Below, piece after piece: positions 11,364-22,011 of a stretch of 64,000 bases of DNA. The stretch comes from Heliocidaris tuberculata. Its lineage: Eukaryota; Echinodermata; Echinoidea; Camarodonta; Echinometridae. Made by a program: the position numbers and the translations under genes. The stretch's first letter is position 1; the number at the start of each line of letters is the position of its first letter. The stretch lies in NCBI GenBank assembly GCA_025618425.1, contig CM046838.1, positions 22,004,711-22,068,710 on the forward strand, in the 5' to 3' direction. The notes beneath the pieces are model-generated. The model saw nothing but the letters and a program-made list of their open reading frames with translations, made no database searches and had not been told where the DNA came from.

Positions 11364-12529
11364 TTTCATTCTACCATCTTCTTCGACTATTATAACATAT
11401 ACCATCACAAACAATGTAAAAAACTGCCTAATTTTGCGTGTTATGTCTATTGAAAGTAGTGTGCAGTAGTTTGTGTAGAATCTCATTCCCTGTCGTGTAT
11501 TAAAGCTAAGGGGATAATCTTCCACATGTCCTGCAATATCAAATCGTCCAGTTCGTTATCCCGATTTCTCCAAATCGGCTCAGTCTATTTTCTTCATATT
11601 TTCGTCAGTCATCAGTCCTAATAAGGTCAAGTTCCCACATCTTTTTCAAGGTCATCAGGTTATTGTGACGTCATCCAGGCGCCATTTTGTGAAAATCAAC
11701 TTATGGTCATATGTTCATAACGAAATGTCATTTCTCTTTCATATTTGGCATGGTTAAAGCTAAAATCAATCCGGTCAATTTCAGAAAATTAGACGCGCGC
11801 GGACGTACGCGTCCGCGCGTCAGTGCGCCCGCAACAGTGAAAAATGCCACCCCCGATAACTCCCAAACGAGGAGATAAATCTTTCTCAATCTTCCCATAG
11901 TCATCACATCTGCACCAAATATCAGGCACACAAAAATTCACATTCATACCTCAATTCTTTTTTTTTTTTGTTTTGTTTTTTTTAAGTGTAGACGTCGTTT
12001 TCTTGTCCATCTTTTCCTTAATTTCTCGTCCATCCTGCCTTCTACAACGAAACTAATGGCTGAAACTTCAAGGAAATGCCTGTCCATTTTACTTCCAATT
12101 TGAAATTTCTTAAAATTCGTGTATTTTTTCCTCCCATTGACAAATGAAAAAAACGAAAAATCTCATACTAAATTACCGAAAACCACCCAACACCCCCCTT
12201 TTTTGCGGGGCTGATTACTTAAAAACGGAATATTGAATCTTTATGAAGGTTGGCACAGACATGAGGCTTGGTAGGACAATTATGCTGTGAAAATCACAAG
12301 GTCATGATGTCATTATAACTTTATCCAGGTGCCATTTTCTGAAAATCGACTTATGGTCATGTATGGTCATGTATGTTAATAACGAAATGTCATTTCTCTT
12401 TCATATTGCGGATGGTCAATTTCACTGTCATCACATATATATGACCATCTTATCATTGTCGTCGACCCTACCATGATCACTATCTTGCCCAATCATCATC
12501 ATATCTTACATAAGAATTTACCAGTTCAA

Positions 12530-12573
12530 GACAGACCACCTAATTCGTCTTCAGTGACGAATTAAATTTCTAG
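12530..12573 (+). other. Helitron-like 3' terminus of unit 5
   Basis: Unchanged motif, hairpin, spacer and CTAG; followed by TTTCTTTATT, the 5' start used throughout the core. Confidence 0.8.
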
Positions 12574-13858
12574 TTTCTTTATTATTTATTTTTATTTTTC
12601 CACCACTTTCTTGTGAGCGTGTTTTCTCAAATTCGGTTCGCTCATTTTTCATAAAATTTCAATCAATTATCAGGCATATAATGGTCAAGTGCCAGAAATT
12701 TTTTCAAGGTCATCAGGTCATCATGACGTCATCCAGGCGCCATTTTGTGAAATCAGATTATCAATCATATCATCACAACGGATCATCAAAAATCAACCAT
12801 ATTTACAACACATAAACTTCAGGTCAAGTGTCAATGTAAAATGTCAGCAAAATCCGCGGGCACGTCATGACGCGCACGTACGCGCGCATCAAAATTTAGA
12901 ATTGCTCAAAATCACTTTTTAATCAAAGGAGAGTACGGTTCAGGACATTTTAAGCATTTCAAAATTTTCCGTCCGTGCGCGTCCGCGCGCGCGTTATGCG
13001 CGTACGCAGCACGTATAGAACGTAAAAACTCCGTTTTTTTGCATGTTTGTATTCATGACACTATTCTTGACAATCTCCAACTATTTACAGTCATTCTCGA
13101 CATTCTGTATTGCCACACGCGCGCGTCAAACTTTCAAATTCGTGCGCGCGTCAATGGGGAATATAATGTAAAAAGTGGTAAAAAGATGCCTATCTAGAAT
13201 CCGCCATAGCTCGTCAGAATGGCTGGGGACCCCCAAATTTTATTGAATATTCTGAAAGCCTGTAAGATGTAAATCTGAATTCATGCAAAATTTTGGCCAA
13301 AAATACGTTGTGACGTCATCATATTTGCATATCAACTGAAAAAAATGATTTTGAAAAAATGACGTCATAATTTTTGTATTCATTTGACAATATTTCACTC
13401 ATAGTTGGTCGATTTTCTTCCAAATTTTGATATGTTGTAGCTGAGACAATTCTCTACAAGATCAGTTCCACGATTTTTCATTTTGACAAAGAAATCATGG
13501 TGTATTTTTGCGATTAAAAGAGGCATGTCAATTTTTCTCATTTTGCGTGTATTCTCTATGGGAGATGACTTTTTCTCAAATCTTGATTCTACATTCCCGT
13601 CTTCTTTGAGCAGTATCTTTGTAATTTCTGCTCGATTTTTTTCCAAATTTGAATATGTTATAGCTGAGACTATAAGCTTTCACAAATGTGTCCTCCAATT
13701 TTTGATCAGATGTCGGGATCATGCCCATTTTTTAACTACAAAATGTCATTTGAGAATCCCGTTTTTCGTCTACGTGTTATCTCTATTGGAAATATTTTGG
13801 TCCATTGGTAAAGCACTTGCCTCCCATTCCGGCGACCCAGGTTCGATTCCCGGTGGGT

Positions 13859-13894
<36 letters not shown>

Positions 13895-15060
13895 TTTCAT
13901 TCTACTATCTTCTTCGACTATTATAACATATACCATCACAAACAATGTAAAAAACTGCCTAATTTTGCGTGTTATGTCTATTGAAAGTAGTGTGCAGTAG
14001 TTTGTGTAGAATCTCATTCCCTGTCGTGTATTAAAGCTAAGGGGATAATCTTCCACATGTCCTGCAATATCAAATCGTCCAGTTCGTTATCCCGATTTCT
14101 CCAAATCGGCTCAGTCTATTTTCTTCATATTTTCGTCAGTCATCAGTCCTAATAAGGTCAAGTTCCCACATCTTTTTCAAGGTCATCAGGTTATTGTGAC
14201 GTCATCCAGGCGCCATTTTGTGAAAATCAACTTATGGTCATATGTTCATAACGAAATGTCATTTCTCTTTCATATTTGGCATGGTTAAAGCTAATATCAA
14301 TCCGGTCAATTTCAGAAAATTAGACGCGCGCGGACGTACGCGTCCGCGCGTCAGTGCGCCCGCAACAGTGAAAAATGCCACCCCCGATAACTCCCAAACG
14401 AGGAGATAAATCTTTCTCAATCTTCCCATAGTCATCACATCTGCACCAAATATCAGGCACACAAAAATTCACATTCATACCTCAATTCTTTTTTTTTTTT
14501 GTTTTGTTTTTTTTAAGTGTAGACGTCGTTTTCTTGTCCATCTTTTCCTTCATTTCTCGTCCATCTTGCCTTCTACAACGAAACCAATGGCTGAAAATTC
14601 AAGGAAATGCCTGTCCATTTTACTTCCAATTTAAAAATTCTTCAAATTCTTGTATTTTTTCCTCCCATTGACAAATGAAAAAACCGAAAATCTCATACTA
14701 ATTAACCGAAAACAACCCAACACCACCTTTTTTTTTTGGAGGGCTGATTACTTAAAAACGGAGTCTTGAATCTTTATGAAAGTTGGCACAGACATGAGTG
14801 TTGGTAGGACAATTATGCTGTGAAAATAACAAGGTCATGATGTCATTATAACTTTATCCAGGTGCCATTTCCCGAAAATCAACTTATTGTCATGTATGGT
14901 CATGTATGTTCATACTGAAACCTCATTTCTCTTTCCTATTTCGGATTGTCAATTTCACTGTCATCACATATATATGACCATCTTATCATTGTCGTCGACC
15001 CTATCATGATTACTATCTTGCCCAATCATCATCATATCTTACATAAGAATTTACCAGTTC
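12574..15060 (+). mobile_element. Unit 6 (2487 bp, tail A2, 3' end lost)
   Basis: First unit with tail A2 (CTTCATTTCTCG, GAGTGTTGG), the tail of the core. It ends abruptly after TTTACCAGTTC at 15060. The subterminal motif, hairpin and CTAG that should follow are missing, replaced by the chimeric start of unit 7. Confidence 0.87.
13791..13861 (+). pseudogene. tRNA-Gly-like sequence, unit 6
   Basis: Core variant, intact box B; 30 T follow. Confidence 0.72.
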
Positions 15061-15625
15061 AAAATTCTTCAAATTCTTGTATTTTTTCCTCCCATTGACA
15101 AATGAAAATCTGAATTCATGCAAAATTTTGGCCAAAAATACGTTGTGACGTCATCATATTTGCATATCAACTGAAAAAAATGATTTTGAAAAAATGACGT
15201 CATAATTTTTGTATTCATTTGACAATATTTCACTCATAGTTGGTCGATTTTCTTCCAAATTTTGATATGTTGTAGCTGAGACAATTCTCTACAAGATCAG
15301 TTCCACGATTTTTCATTTTGACAAAGAAATCATGGTGTATTTTTGCGATTAAAAGAGGCATGTCAATTTTTCTCATTTTGCGTGTATTCTCTATGGGAGA
15401 TGACTTTTTCTCCAATCTTGATTCTACATTCCCGTCTTCTTTGAGCAGTATCTTTGTAATTTCTGCTCGATTTTTTTCCAAATTTGAATATGTTATAGCT
15501 GAGACTATAAGCTTTCACAAATGTGTCCTCCAATTTTTGATCAGATGTCGGGATCATGCCCATTTTTTAACTACAAAATGTCATTTGAGAATCCCGTTTT
15601 TCGTCTACGTGTTATCTCTATTGGA

Positions 15626-15693
15626 AATATTTTGGTCCATTGGTAAAGCACTTGCCTCCCATTCCGGCGACCCAGGTTCGATTCCCGGTGGGT

Positions 15694-15696
<3 letters not shown>
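15626..15696 (+). pseudogene. tRNA-Gly-like sequence, unit 7
   Basis: Retained in the 5'-truncated unit; 31 T follow. Confidence 0.72.
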
Positions 15697-15730
<34 letters not shown>

Positions 15731-16897
15731 TTTCATTCTACTATCTTCTTCGACTATTATAACATATACCATCACAAACAATGTAAAAAACTGCCTAATT
15801 TTGCGTGTTATGTCTATTGAAAGTAGTGTGCAGTAGTTTGTGTAGAATCTCATTCCCTGTCGTGTATTAAAGCTAAGGGGATAATCTTCCACATGTCCTG
15901 CAATATCAAATCGTCCAGTTCGTTATCCCGATTTCTCCAAATCGGCTCAGTCTATTTTCTTCATATTTTCGTCAGTCATCAGTCCTAATAAGGTCAAGTT
16001 CCCACATCTTTTTCAAGGTCATCAGGTTATTGTGACGTCATCCAGGCGCCATTTTGTGAAAATCAACTTATGGTCATATGTTCATAACGAAATGTCATTT
16101 CTCTTTCATATTTGGCATGGTTAAAGCTAATATCAATCCGGTCAATTTCAGAAAATTAGACGCGCGCGGACGTACGCGTCCGCGCGTCAGTGCGCCCGCA
16201 ACAGTGAAAAATGCCACCCCCGATAACTCCCAAACGAGGAGATAAATCTTTCTCAATCTTCCCATAGTCATCACATCTGCACCAAATATCAGGCACACAA
16301 AAATTCACATTCATACCTCAATTCTTTTTTTTTTTTGTTTTGTTTTTTTTAAGTGTAGACGTCGTTTTCTTGTCCATCTTTTCCTTCATTTCTCGTCCAT
16401 CTTGCCTTCTACAACGAAACCAATGGCTGAAAATTCAAGGAAATGCCTGTCCATTTTACTTCCAATTTAAAAATTCTTCAAATTCTTGTATTTTTTCCTC
16501 CCATTGACAAATGAAAAAACCGAAAATCTCATACTAATTAACCGAAAACAACCCAACACCACCTTTTTTTTTGGAGGGCTGATTACTTAAAAACGGAGTC
16601 TTGAATCTTTATGAAAGTTGGCACAGACATGAGTGTTGGTAGGACAATTATGCTGTGAAAATAACAAGGTCATGATGTCATTATAACTTTATCCAGGTGC
16701 CATTTCCCGAAAATCAACTTATTGTCATGTATGGTCATGTATGTTCATACTGAAACCTCATTTCTCTTTCCTATTTCGGATTGTCAATTTCACTGTCATC
16801 ACATATATATGACCATCTTATCATTGTCGTCGACCCTATCATGATTACTATCTTGCCCAATCATCATCATATCTTACATAAGAATTTACCAGTTCAA

Positions 16898-16941
16898 GAC
16901 AGACCACCTAATTCGTCTTCAGTGACGAATTAAATTTCTAG
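16898..16941 (+). other. Helitron-like 3' terminus of unit 7
   Basis: Intact end although the unit lacks its 5' third. Confidence 0.8.
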
Positions 16942-17072
16942 TTTCTTTATTATTTATTTTTATTTTTCCACCACTTTCTTGTGAGCGTGTTTTCTCAAAT
17001 TCGGTTCGCTCATTTTTCATAAAATTTCAATCAATTATCAGGCATATAATGGTCAAGTGCCAGAAATTTTTT

Positions 17073-17114
17073 CAAGGTCATCAGGTCATCATGACGTCAT
17101 CCAGGCGCCATTTT
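17073..17114. promoter_or_regulatory. Half-site/CRE-like/GGCGCC block of sub-repeat a (reference copy)
   Basis: In order: TCAAGGTCA, TC, AGGTCA, TCA, TGACGTCA (17092-17099), TCCA, GGCGCCATTTTG. The two AGGTCA hexamers form a direct repeat with 2-base spacing, a known nuclear receptor layout. TGACGTCA is the full cAMP-response palindrome. The reverse strand AAAATGGCGCC resembles a YY1 site with one mismatch. The block recurs in nearly every unit. Binding is inference from motif match only. Confidence 0.45.
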
Positions 17115-17337
17115 GTGAAATCAGATTATCAATCATATCATCACAACGGATCATCAAAAATCAACCATATTTACAACACATAAACTTCAGGTCAAGTGTC
17201 AATGTAAAATGTCAGCAAAATCCGCGGGCACGTCATGACGCGCACGTACGCGTGCGTCAAAATTTAGAATTGCTCAAAATCACTTTTTAATCAAAGGAGA
17301 GTACGGTTCAGGACATTTTAAGCATTTCAAAATTTTC

Positions 17338-17384
17338 CGTCCGTGCGCGTCCGCGCGCGCGTTATGCGCGTACGCAGCGCGTAT
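17338..17384. other. CpG-dense alternating purine-pyrimidine block (reference copy)
   Basis: Runs of CG and GC alternation (GTGCGCGTCCGCGCGCGCG, TATGCGCGTACGCAGCGCGT) in AT-rich surroundings. Such alternation favours Z-DNA, and the CpG density makes it a likely methylation target. It recurs in nearly every unit with few changes. Confidence 0.5.
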
Positions 17385-17485
17385 AGAACGTAAAAACTCC
17401 GGTTTTTTTGCATGGTTTGTATTCCTGACACTATTCTTGACAATTTCCAACTATTTACAGTCATTCTCGACTTTCCATAAGGCCA

Positions 17486-17524
17486 CACGCGCGCGTCAAA
17501 CTTAAAAATCCGCGCGCGCGTCAA
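17486..17524 (+). repeat. Paired GCGCGTCAA motifs (reference copy)
   Basis: Two direct copies of CGCGCGTCAA lie 25 bases apart. Related words occur near 17250 (GTGCGTCAA) and 18716 (GCGCGTCAG). The recurring short motif looks like an iteron, but no function is shown. Confidence 0.45.
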
Positions 17525-17680
17525 TGGGGAATATAATGTAAAAAGTGCTAAAAAGATGCCTATCTAGAATCCGCCATAGCTCGTCAGAATGGCTGGGGAC
17601 CCCCAAATTTTATTGAATATTCTGAAAGCCTGTAAGATGTAAATCTGAATTCATGCAAAATTTTGGCCAAAAATACGTTG

Positions 17681-17737
17681 TGACGTCATCATATTTGCAT
17701 ATCAACTGAAAAAAATGATTTTGAAAAAATGACGTCA
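17681..17737. promoter_or_regulatory. Pair of CRE-like palindromes (reference copy)
   Basis: TGACGTCA at 17681-17688 and 17730-17737, 49 bases apart, flanking an A-rich stretch. With the copies in sub-repeats a and b this makes four per core unit. Confidence 0.42.
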
Positions 17738-17778
17738 TAATTTTTGTATTCATTTGACAATATTTCACTCATAGTTGG

Positions 17779-18055
17779 TCGATTTTCTTCCAAATTTTGA
17801 TATGTTGTAGCTGAGACAATTCTCTACAAGATCAGTTACACGATTGTTCATTTTGACAAAGAAATCATGGTGTATTTTTGCGATTAAAAGAGGCATGTCA
17901 ATTTTTCTCATTTTGCGTGTATTCTCTATGGGAGATGACTTTTTCTCCAATCTTGATTCTACATTCCCGTCTTCTTTGAGCAGTATCTTTGTAATTTCTG
18001 CTCGATTTTTTTCCAAATTTGAATATGTTATAGCTGAGACTATAAGCTTTCACAA
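17779..18055 (+). repeat. Internal duplicated module (reference copy)
   Basis: 17779-17829 and 18001-18055 are diverged copies sharing CGATTTT, TTCCAAATTTTGATATG-like sequence, TTRTAGCTGAGAC and a CACAA/TACAA end. The offset of about 222 bases shows that the unit itself grew by duplication. Confidence 0.65.
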
Positions 18056-18160
18056 ATGTGTCCTCCAATTTTTGATCAGATGTCGGGATCATGCCCATTT
18101 TTTAACTACAAAATGTCATTTGAGAATCCCGTTTTTCGTCTACGTGTTATCTCTATTGGA

Positions 18161-18228
18161 AATATTTTGGTCCATTGGTAAAGCACTTGCCTCCCATTCC
18201 GGCGACCCAGGTTCGATTCCCGGTGGGT

Positions 18229-18231
<3 letters not shown>
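18161..18231 (+). pseudogene. tRNA-Gly-like sequence, unit 8
   Basis: Reference core copy. The word GGTCCATT occurs at both ends (box A start, and 3' end running into the T tract), like an 8-base direct repeat around the segment. Confidence 0.72.
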
Positions 18232-18264
<33 letters not shown>

Positions 18265-18461
18265 TTTCATTCTACTATCTTCTTCGACTATTATAACATA
18301 TACCATCACAAACAATGTAAAAAACTGCCTAATTTTGCGTGTTATGTCTATTGAAAGTAGTGTGCAGTAGTTTGTGTAGAATCTCATTCCCTGTCGTGTA
18401 TTAAAGCTAAGGGGATAATCTTCCACATGTCCTGCAATATCAAATCGTCCAGTTCGTTATC

Positions 18462-18479
18462 CCGATTTCTCCAAATCGG
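18462..18479. other. Small hairpin at start of sub-repeat b (reference copy)
   Basis: CCGATTT and AAATCGG pair perfectly around loop CTCC. Right-flank sub-repeat a starts carry the related ACGATTTCTCAAAATCGG, so the hairpin marks the start of both sub-repeats. Confidence 0.5.
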
Positions 18480-18546
18480 CTCAGTCTATTTTCTTCATAT
18501 TTTCGTCAGTCATCAGTCCTAATAAGGTCAAGTTCCCACATCTTTT

Positions 18547-18590
18547 TCAAGGTCATCAGGTTATTGTGACGTCATCCAGGCGCCATTTTG
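18547..18590. promoter_or_regulatory. Second CRE-like block, sub-repeat b (reference copy)
   Basis: Diverged twin of the 17073 block: TCAAGGTCA, TCAGGTTATTG, TGACGTCA (18567-18574), TCCA, GGCGCCATTTTG. The second hexamer has decayed to AGGTTA. TGACGTCA and GGCGCC are kept. Confidence 0.42.
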
Positions 18591-18692
18591 TGAAAATCAA
18601 CTTATGGTCATATGTTCATAACGAAATGTCATTTCTCTTTCATATTTGGCATGGTTAAAGCTAATATCAATCCGGTCAATTTCAGAAAATTA

Positions 18693-18722
18693 GACGCGCG
18701 CGGACGTACGCGTCCGCGCGTC
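18693..18722. other. CpG hairpin in sub-repeat b (reference copy)
   Basis: GACGCGCG...GACG pairs with CGTCCGCGCGTC around a short TACG loop, with a two-base bulge. It is followed by GCGCCCGCAAC. Present in units with tails A and B; altered in tail C units. Confidence 0.5.
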
Positions 18723-19432
18723 AGTGCGCCCGCAACAGTGAAAAATGCCACCCCCGATAACTCCCAAACGAGGAGATAAATCTTTCTCAATCTTCCCATA
18801 GTCATCACATCTGCACCAAATATCAGGCACACAAAAATTCACATTCATACCTCAATTCTTTTTTTTTTTTGTTTTGTTTTTTTTAAGTGTAGACGTCGTT
18901 TTCTTGTCCATCTTTTCCTTCATTTCTCGTCCATCTTGCCTTCTACAACGAAACCAATGGCTGAAAATTCAAGGAAATGCCTGTCCATTTTACTTCCAAT
19001 TTAAAAATTCTTCAAATTCTTGTATTTTTTCCTCCCATTGACAAATGAAAAAACCGAAAATCTCATACTAATTAACCGAAAACAACCCAACACCACCTTT
19101 TTTTTTTGGAGGGCTGATTACTTAAAAACGGAGTCTTGAATCTTTATGAAAGTTGGCACAGACATGAGTGTTGGTAGGACAATTATGCTGTGAAAATAAC
19201 AAGGTCATGATGTCATTATAACTTTATCCAGGTGCCATTTCCCGAAAATCAACTTATTGTCATGTATGGTCATGTATGTTCATACTGAAACCTCATTTCT
19301 CTTTCCTATTTCGGATTGTCAATTTCACTGTCATCACATATATATGACCATCTTATCATTGTCGTCGACCCTATCATGATTACTATCTTGCCCAATCATC
19401 ATCATATCTTACATAAGAATTTACCAGTTCAA

Positions 19433-19476
19433 GACAGACCACCTAATTCGTCTTCAGTGACGAATTAAATTTCTAG
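19433..19476 (+). other. Helitron-like 3' terminus of unit 8
   Basis: Intact hairpin (19445-19466) and CTAG (19473-19476). Confidence 0.8.
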
Positions 19477-20695
19477 TTTCTTTATTATTTATTTTTATTT
19501 TTCCACCACTTTCTTGTGAGCGTGTTTTCTCAAATTTGGTTCGCTCATTTTTCATAAAATTTCAATCAATTATCAGGCATATAATGGTCAAGTGCCAGAA
19601 ATTTTTTCAAGGTCATCAGGTCATCATGACGTCATCCAGGCGCCATTTTGTGAAATCAGATTATCAATCATATCATCACAACGGATCATCAAAAATCAAC
19701 CATATTTACAACACATAAACTTCAGGTCAAGTGTCAATGTAAAATGTCAGCAAAATCCGCGGGCACGTCATGACGCGCACGTACGCGTGCGTCAAAATTT
19801 AGAATTGCTCAAAATCACTTTTTAATCAAAGGAGAGTACGGTTCAGGACATTTTAAGCATTTCAAAATTTTCCGTCCGTGCGCGTCCGCGCGCGCGTTAT
19901 GCGCGTACGCAGCGCGTATAGAACGTAAAAACTCCGGTTTTTTTGCATGGTTTGTATTCCTGACACTATTCTTGACAATTTCCAACTATTTACAGTCATT
20001 CTCGACTTTCCATAAGGCCACACGCGCGCGTCAAACTTAAAAATCCGCGCGCGCGTCAATGGGGAATATAATGTAAAAAGTGCTAAAAAGATGCCTATCT
20101 AGAATCCGCCATAGCTCGTCAGAATGGCTGGGGACCCCCAAATTTTATTGAATATTCTGAAAGCCTGTAAGATGTAAATCTGAATTCATGCAAAATTTTG
20201 GCCAAAAATACGTTGTGACGTCATCATATTTGCATATCAACTGAAAAAAATGATTTTGAAAAAATGACGTCATAATTTTTGTATTCATTTGACAATATTT
20301 CACTCATAGTTGGTCGATTTTCTTCCAAATTTTGATATGTTGTAGCTGAGACAATTCTCTACAAGATCAGTTACACGATTGTTCATTTTGACAAAGAAAT
20401 CATGGTGTATTTTTGCGATTAAAAGAGGCATGTCAATTTTTCTCATTTTGCGTGTATTCTCTATGGGAGATGACTTTTTCTCCAATCTTGATTCTACATT
20501 CCCGTCTTCTTTGAGCAGTATCTTTGTAATTTCTGCTCGATTTTTTTCCAAATTTGAATATGTTATAGCTGAGACTATAAGCTTTCACAAATGTGTCCTC
20601 CAATTTTTGATCAGATGTCGGGATCATGCCCATTTTTTAACTACAAAATGTCATTTGAGAATCCCGTTTTTCGTCTACGTGTTATCTCTATTGGA

Positions 20696-20763
20696 AATAT
20701 TTTGGTCCATTGGTAAAGCACTTGCCTCCCATTCCGGCGACCCAGGTTCGATTCCCGGTGGGT

Positions 20764-20766
<3 letters not shown>
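20696..20766 (+). pseudogene. tRNA-Gly-like sequence, unit 9
   Basis: Core variant; 30 T follow. Confidence 0.72.
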
Positions 20767-20799
<33 letters not shown>

Positions 20800-21967
20800 T
20801 TTCATTCTACTATCTTCTTCGACTATTATAACATATACCATCACAAACAATGTAAAAAACTGCCTAATTTTGCGTGTTATGTCTATTGAAAGTAGTGTGC
20901 AGTAGTTTGTGTAGAATCTCATTCCCTGTCGTGTATTAAAGCTAAGGGGATAATCTTCCACATGTCCTGCAATATCAAATCGTCCAGTTCGTTATCCCGA
21001 TTTCTCCAAATCGGCTCAGTCTATTTTCTTCATATTTTCGTCAGTCATCAGTCCTAATAAGGTCAAGTTCCCACATCTTTTTCAAGGTCATCAGGTTATT
21101 GTGACGTCATCCAGGCGCCATTTTGTGAAAATCAACTTATGGTCATATGTTCATAACGAAATGTCATTTCTCTTTCATATTTGGCATGGTTAAAGCTAAT
21201 ATCAATCCGGTCAATTTCAGAAAATTAGACGCGCGCGGACGTACGCGTCCGCGCGTCAGTGCGCCCGCAACAGTGAAAAATGCCACCCCCGATAACTCCC
21301 AAACGAGGAGATAAATCTTTCTCAATCTTCCCATAGTCATCACATCTGCACCAAATATCAGGCACACAAAAATTCACATTCATACCTCAATTCTTTTTTT
21401 TTTTTGTTTTGTTTTTTTTAAGTGTAGACGTCGTTTTCTTGTCCATCTTTTCCTTCATTTCTCGTCCATCTTGCCTTCTACAACGAAACCAATGGCTGAA
21501 AATTCAAGGAAATGCCTGTCCATTTTACTTCCAATTTAAAAATTCTTCAAATTCTTGTATTTTTTCCTCCCATTGACAAATGAAAAAACCGAAAATCTCA
21601 TACTAATTAACCGAAAACAACCCAACACCACCTTTTTTTTTTGGAGGGCTGATTACTTAAAAACGGAGTCTTGAATCTTTATGAAAGTTGGCACAGACAT
21701 GAGTGTTGGTAGGACAATTATGCTGTGAAAATAACAAGGTCATGATGTCATTATAACTTTATCCAGGTGCCATTTCCCGAAAATCAACTTATTGTCATGT
21801 ATGGTCATGTATGTTCATACTGAAACCTCATTTCTCTTTCCTATTTCGGATTGTCAATTTCACTGTCATCACATATATATGACCATCTTATCATTGTCGT
21901 CGACCCTATCATGATTACTATCTTGCCCAATCATCATCATATCTTACATAAGAATTTACCAGTTCAA

Positions 21968-22011
21968 GACAGACCACCTAATTCGTCTTCAGTGACGAAT
22001 TAAATTTCTAG
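21968..22011 (+). other. Helitron-like 3' terminus of unit 9
   Basis: Intact; CTAG at 22008-22011, exactly 2535 bases after that of unit 8. Confidence 0.8.

Larger units (their letters stand above)
10046..12573 (+). mobile_element. Unit 5 (2528 bp, no palindrome, tail A1)
   Basis: Same body plan as unit 2 without palindromes. The tail matches A1 of unit 2 (CTTAATTTCTCG, ATGAGGCTTGG), apart from single-base changes such as CAGGCAC for CATGCAC near 11924. Confidence 0.88.
15061..16941 (+). mobile_element. Unit 7 (1881 bp, 5'-truncated, tail A2)
   Basis: Lacks about 700 bases of the 5' part (palindrome zone, sub-repeat a and CpG blocks). It starts with 48 bases copied from inside a tail A2 (15061-15108 matches 14634-14681), then enters the body at the point equivalent to 13271. 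From there to the CTAG at 16941 it is standard. Confidence 0.87.
16942..19476 (+). mobile_element. Unit 8 (2535 bp, core type unit, tail A2)
   Basis: Used here as the reference monomer. Order: TTTA-rich 5' end, sub-repeat a (about 16970-17240), CpG block (17338-17384), paired GCGCGTCAA motifs (17486-17524), duplicated module (17779-17829 and 18001-18055), tRNA-like segment (18161-18231), T tract (30), sub-repeat b (about 18455-18690), CpG hairpin (18693-18722), mixed T tract with GTTTTG, tail A2 and hairpin/CTAG. It carries the GCGTGCGTC variant near 17250. Confidence 0.92.
19477..22011 (+). mobile_element. Unit 9 (2535 bp, core)
   Basis: Core monomer. It differs from unit 8 by a private C-to-T change at 19537 (AAATTTGG for AAATTCGG). 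Confidence 0.92.

Noticed and set aside
18161..18231. Functional tRNA-Gly gene
   Set aside because: The 5' acceptor strand does not pair with TGGGTCC, and the anticodon stem has mismatches in all variants.
18161..18261. Complete tRNA-derived SINE
   Set aside because: There is no separate body with a LINE-like 3' tail and no clean target-site duplication around a full element. Only the 8-base GGTCCATT word flanks the tRNA-like part.
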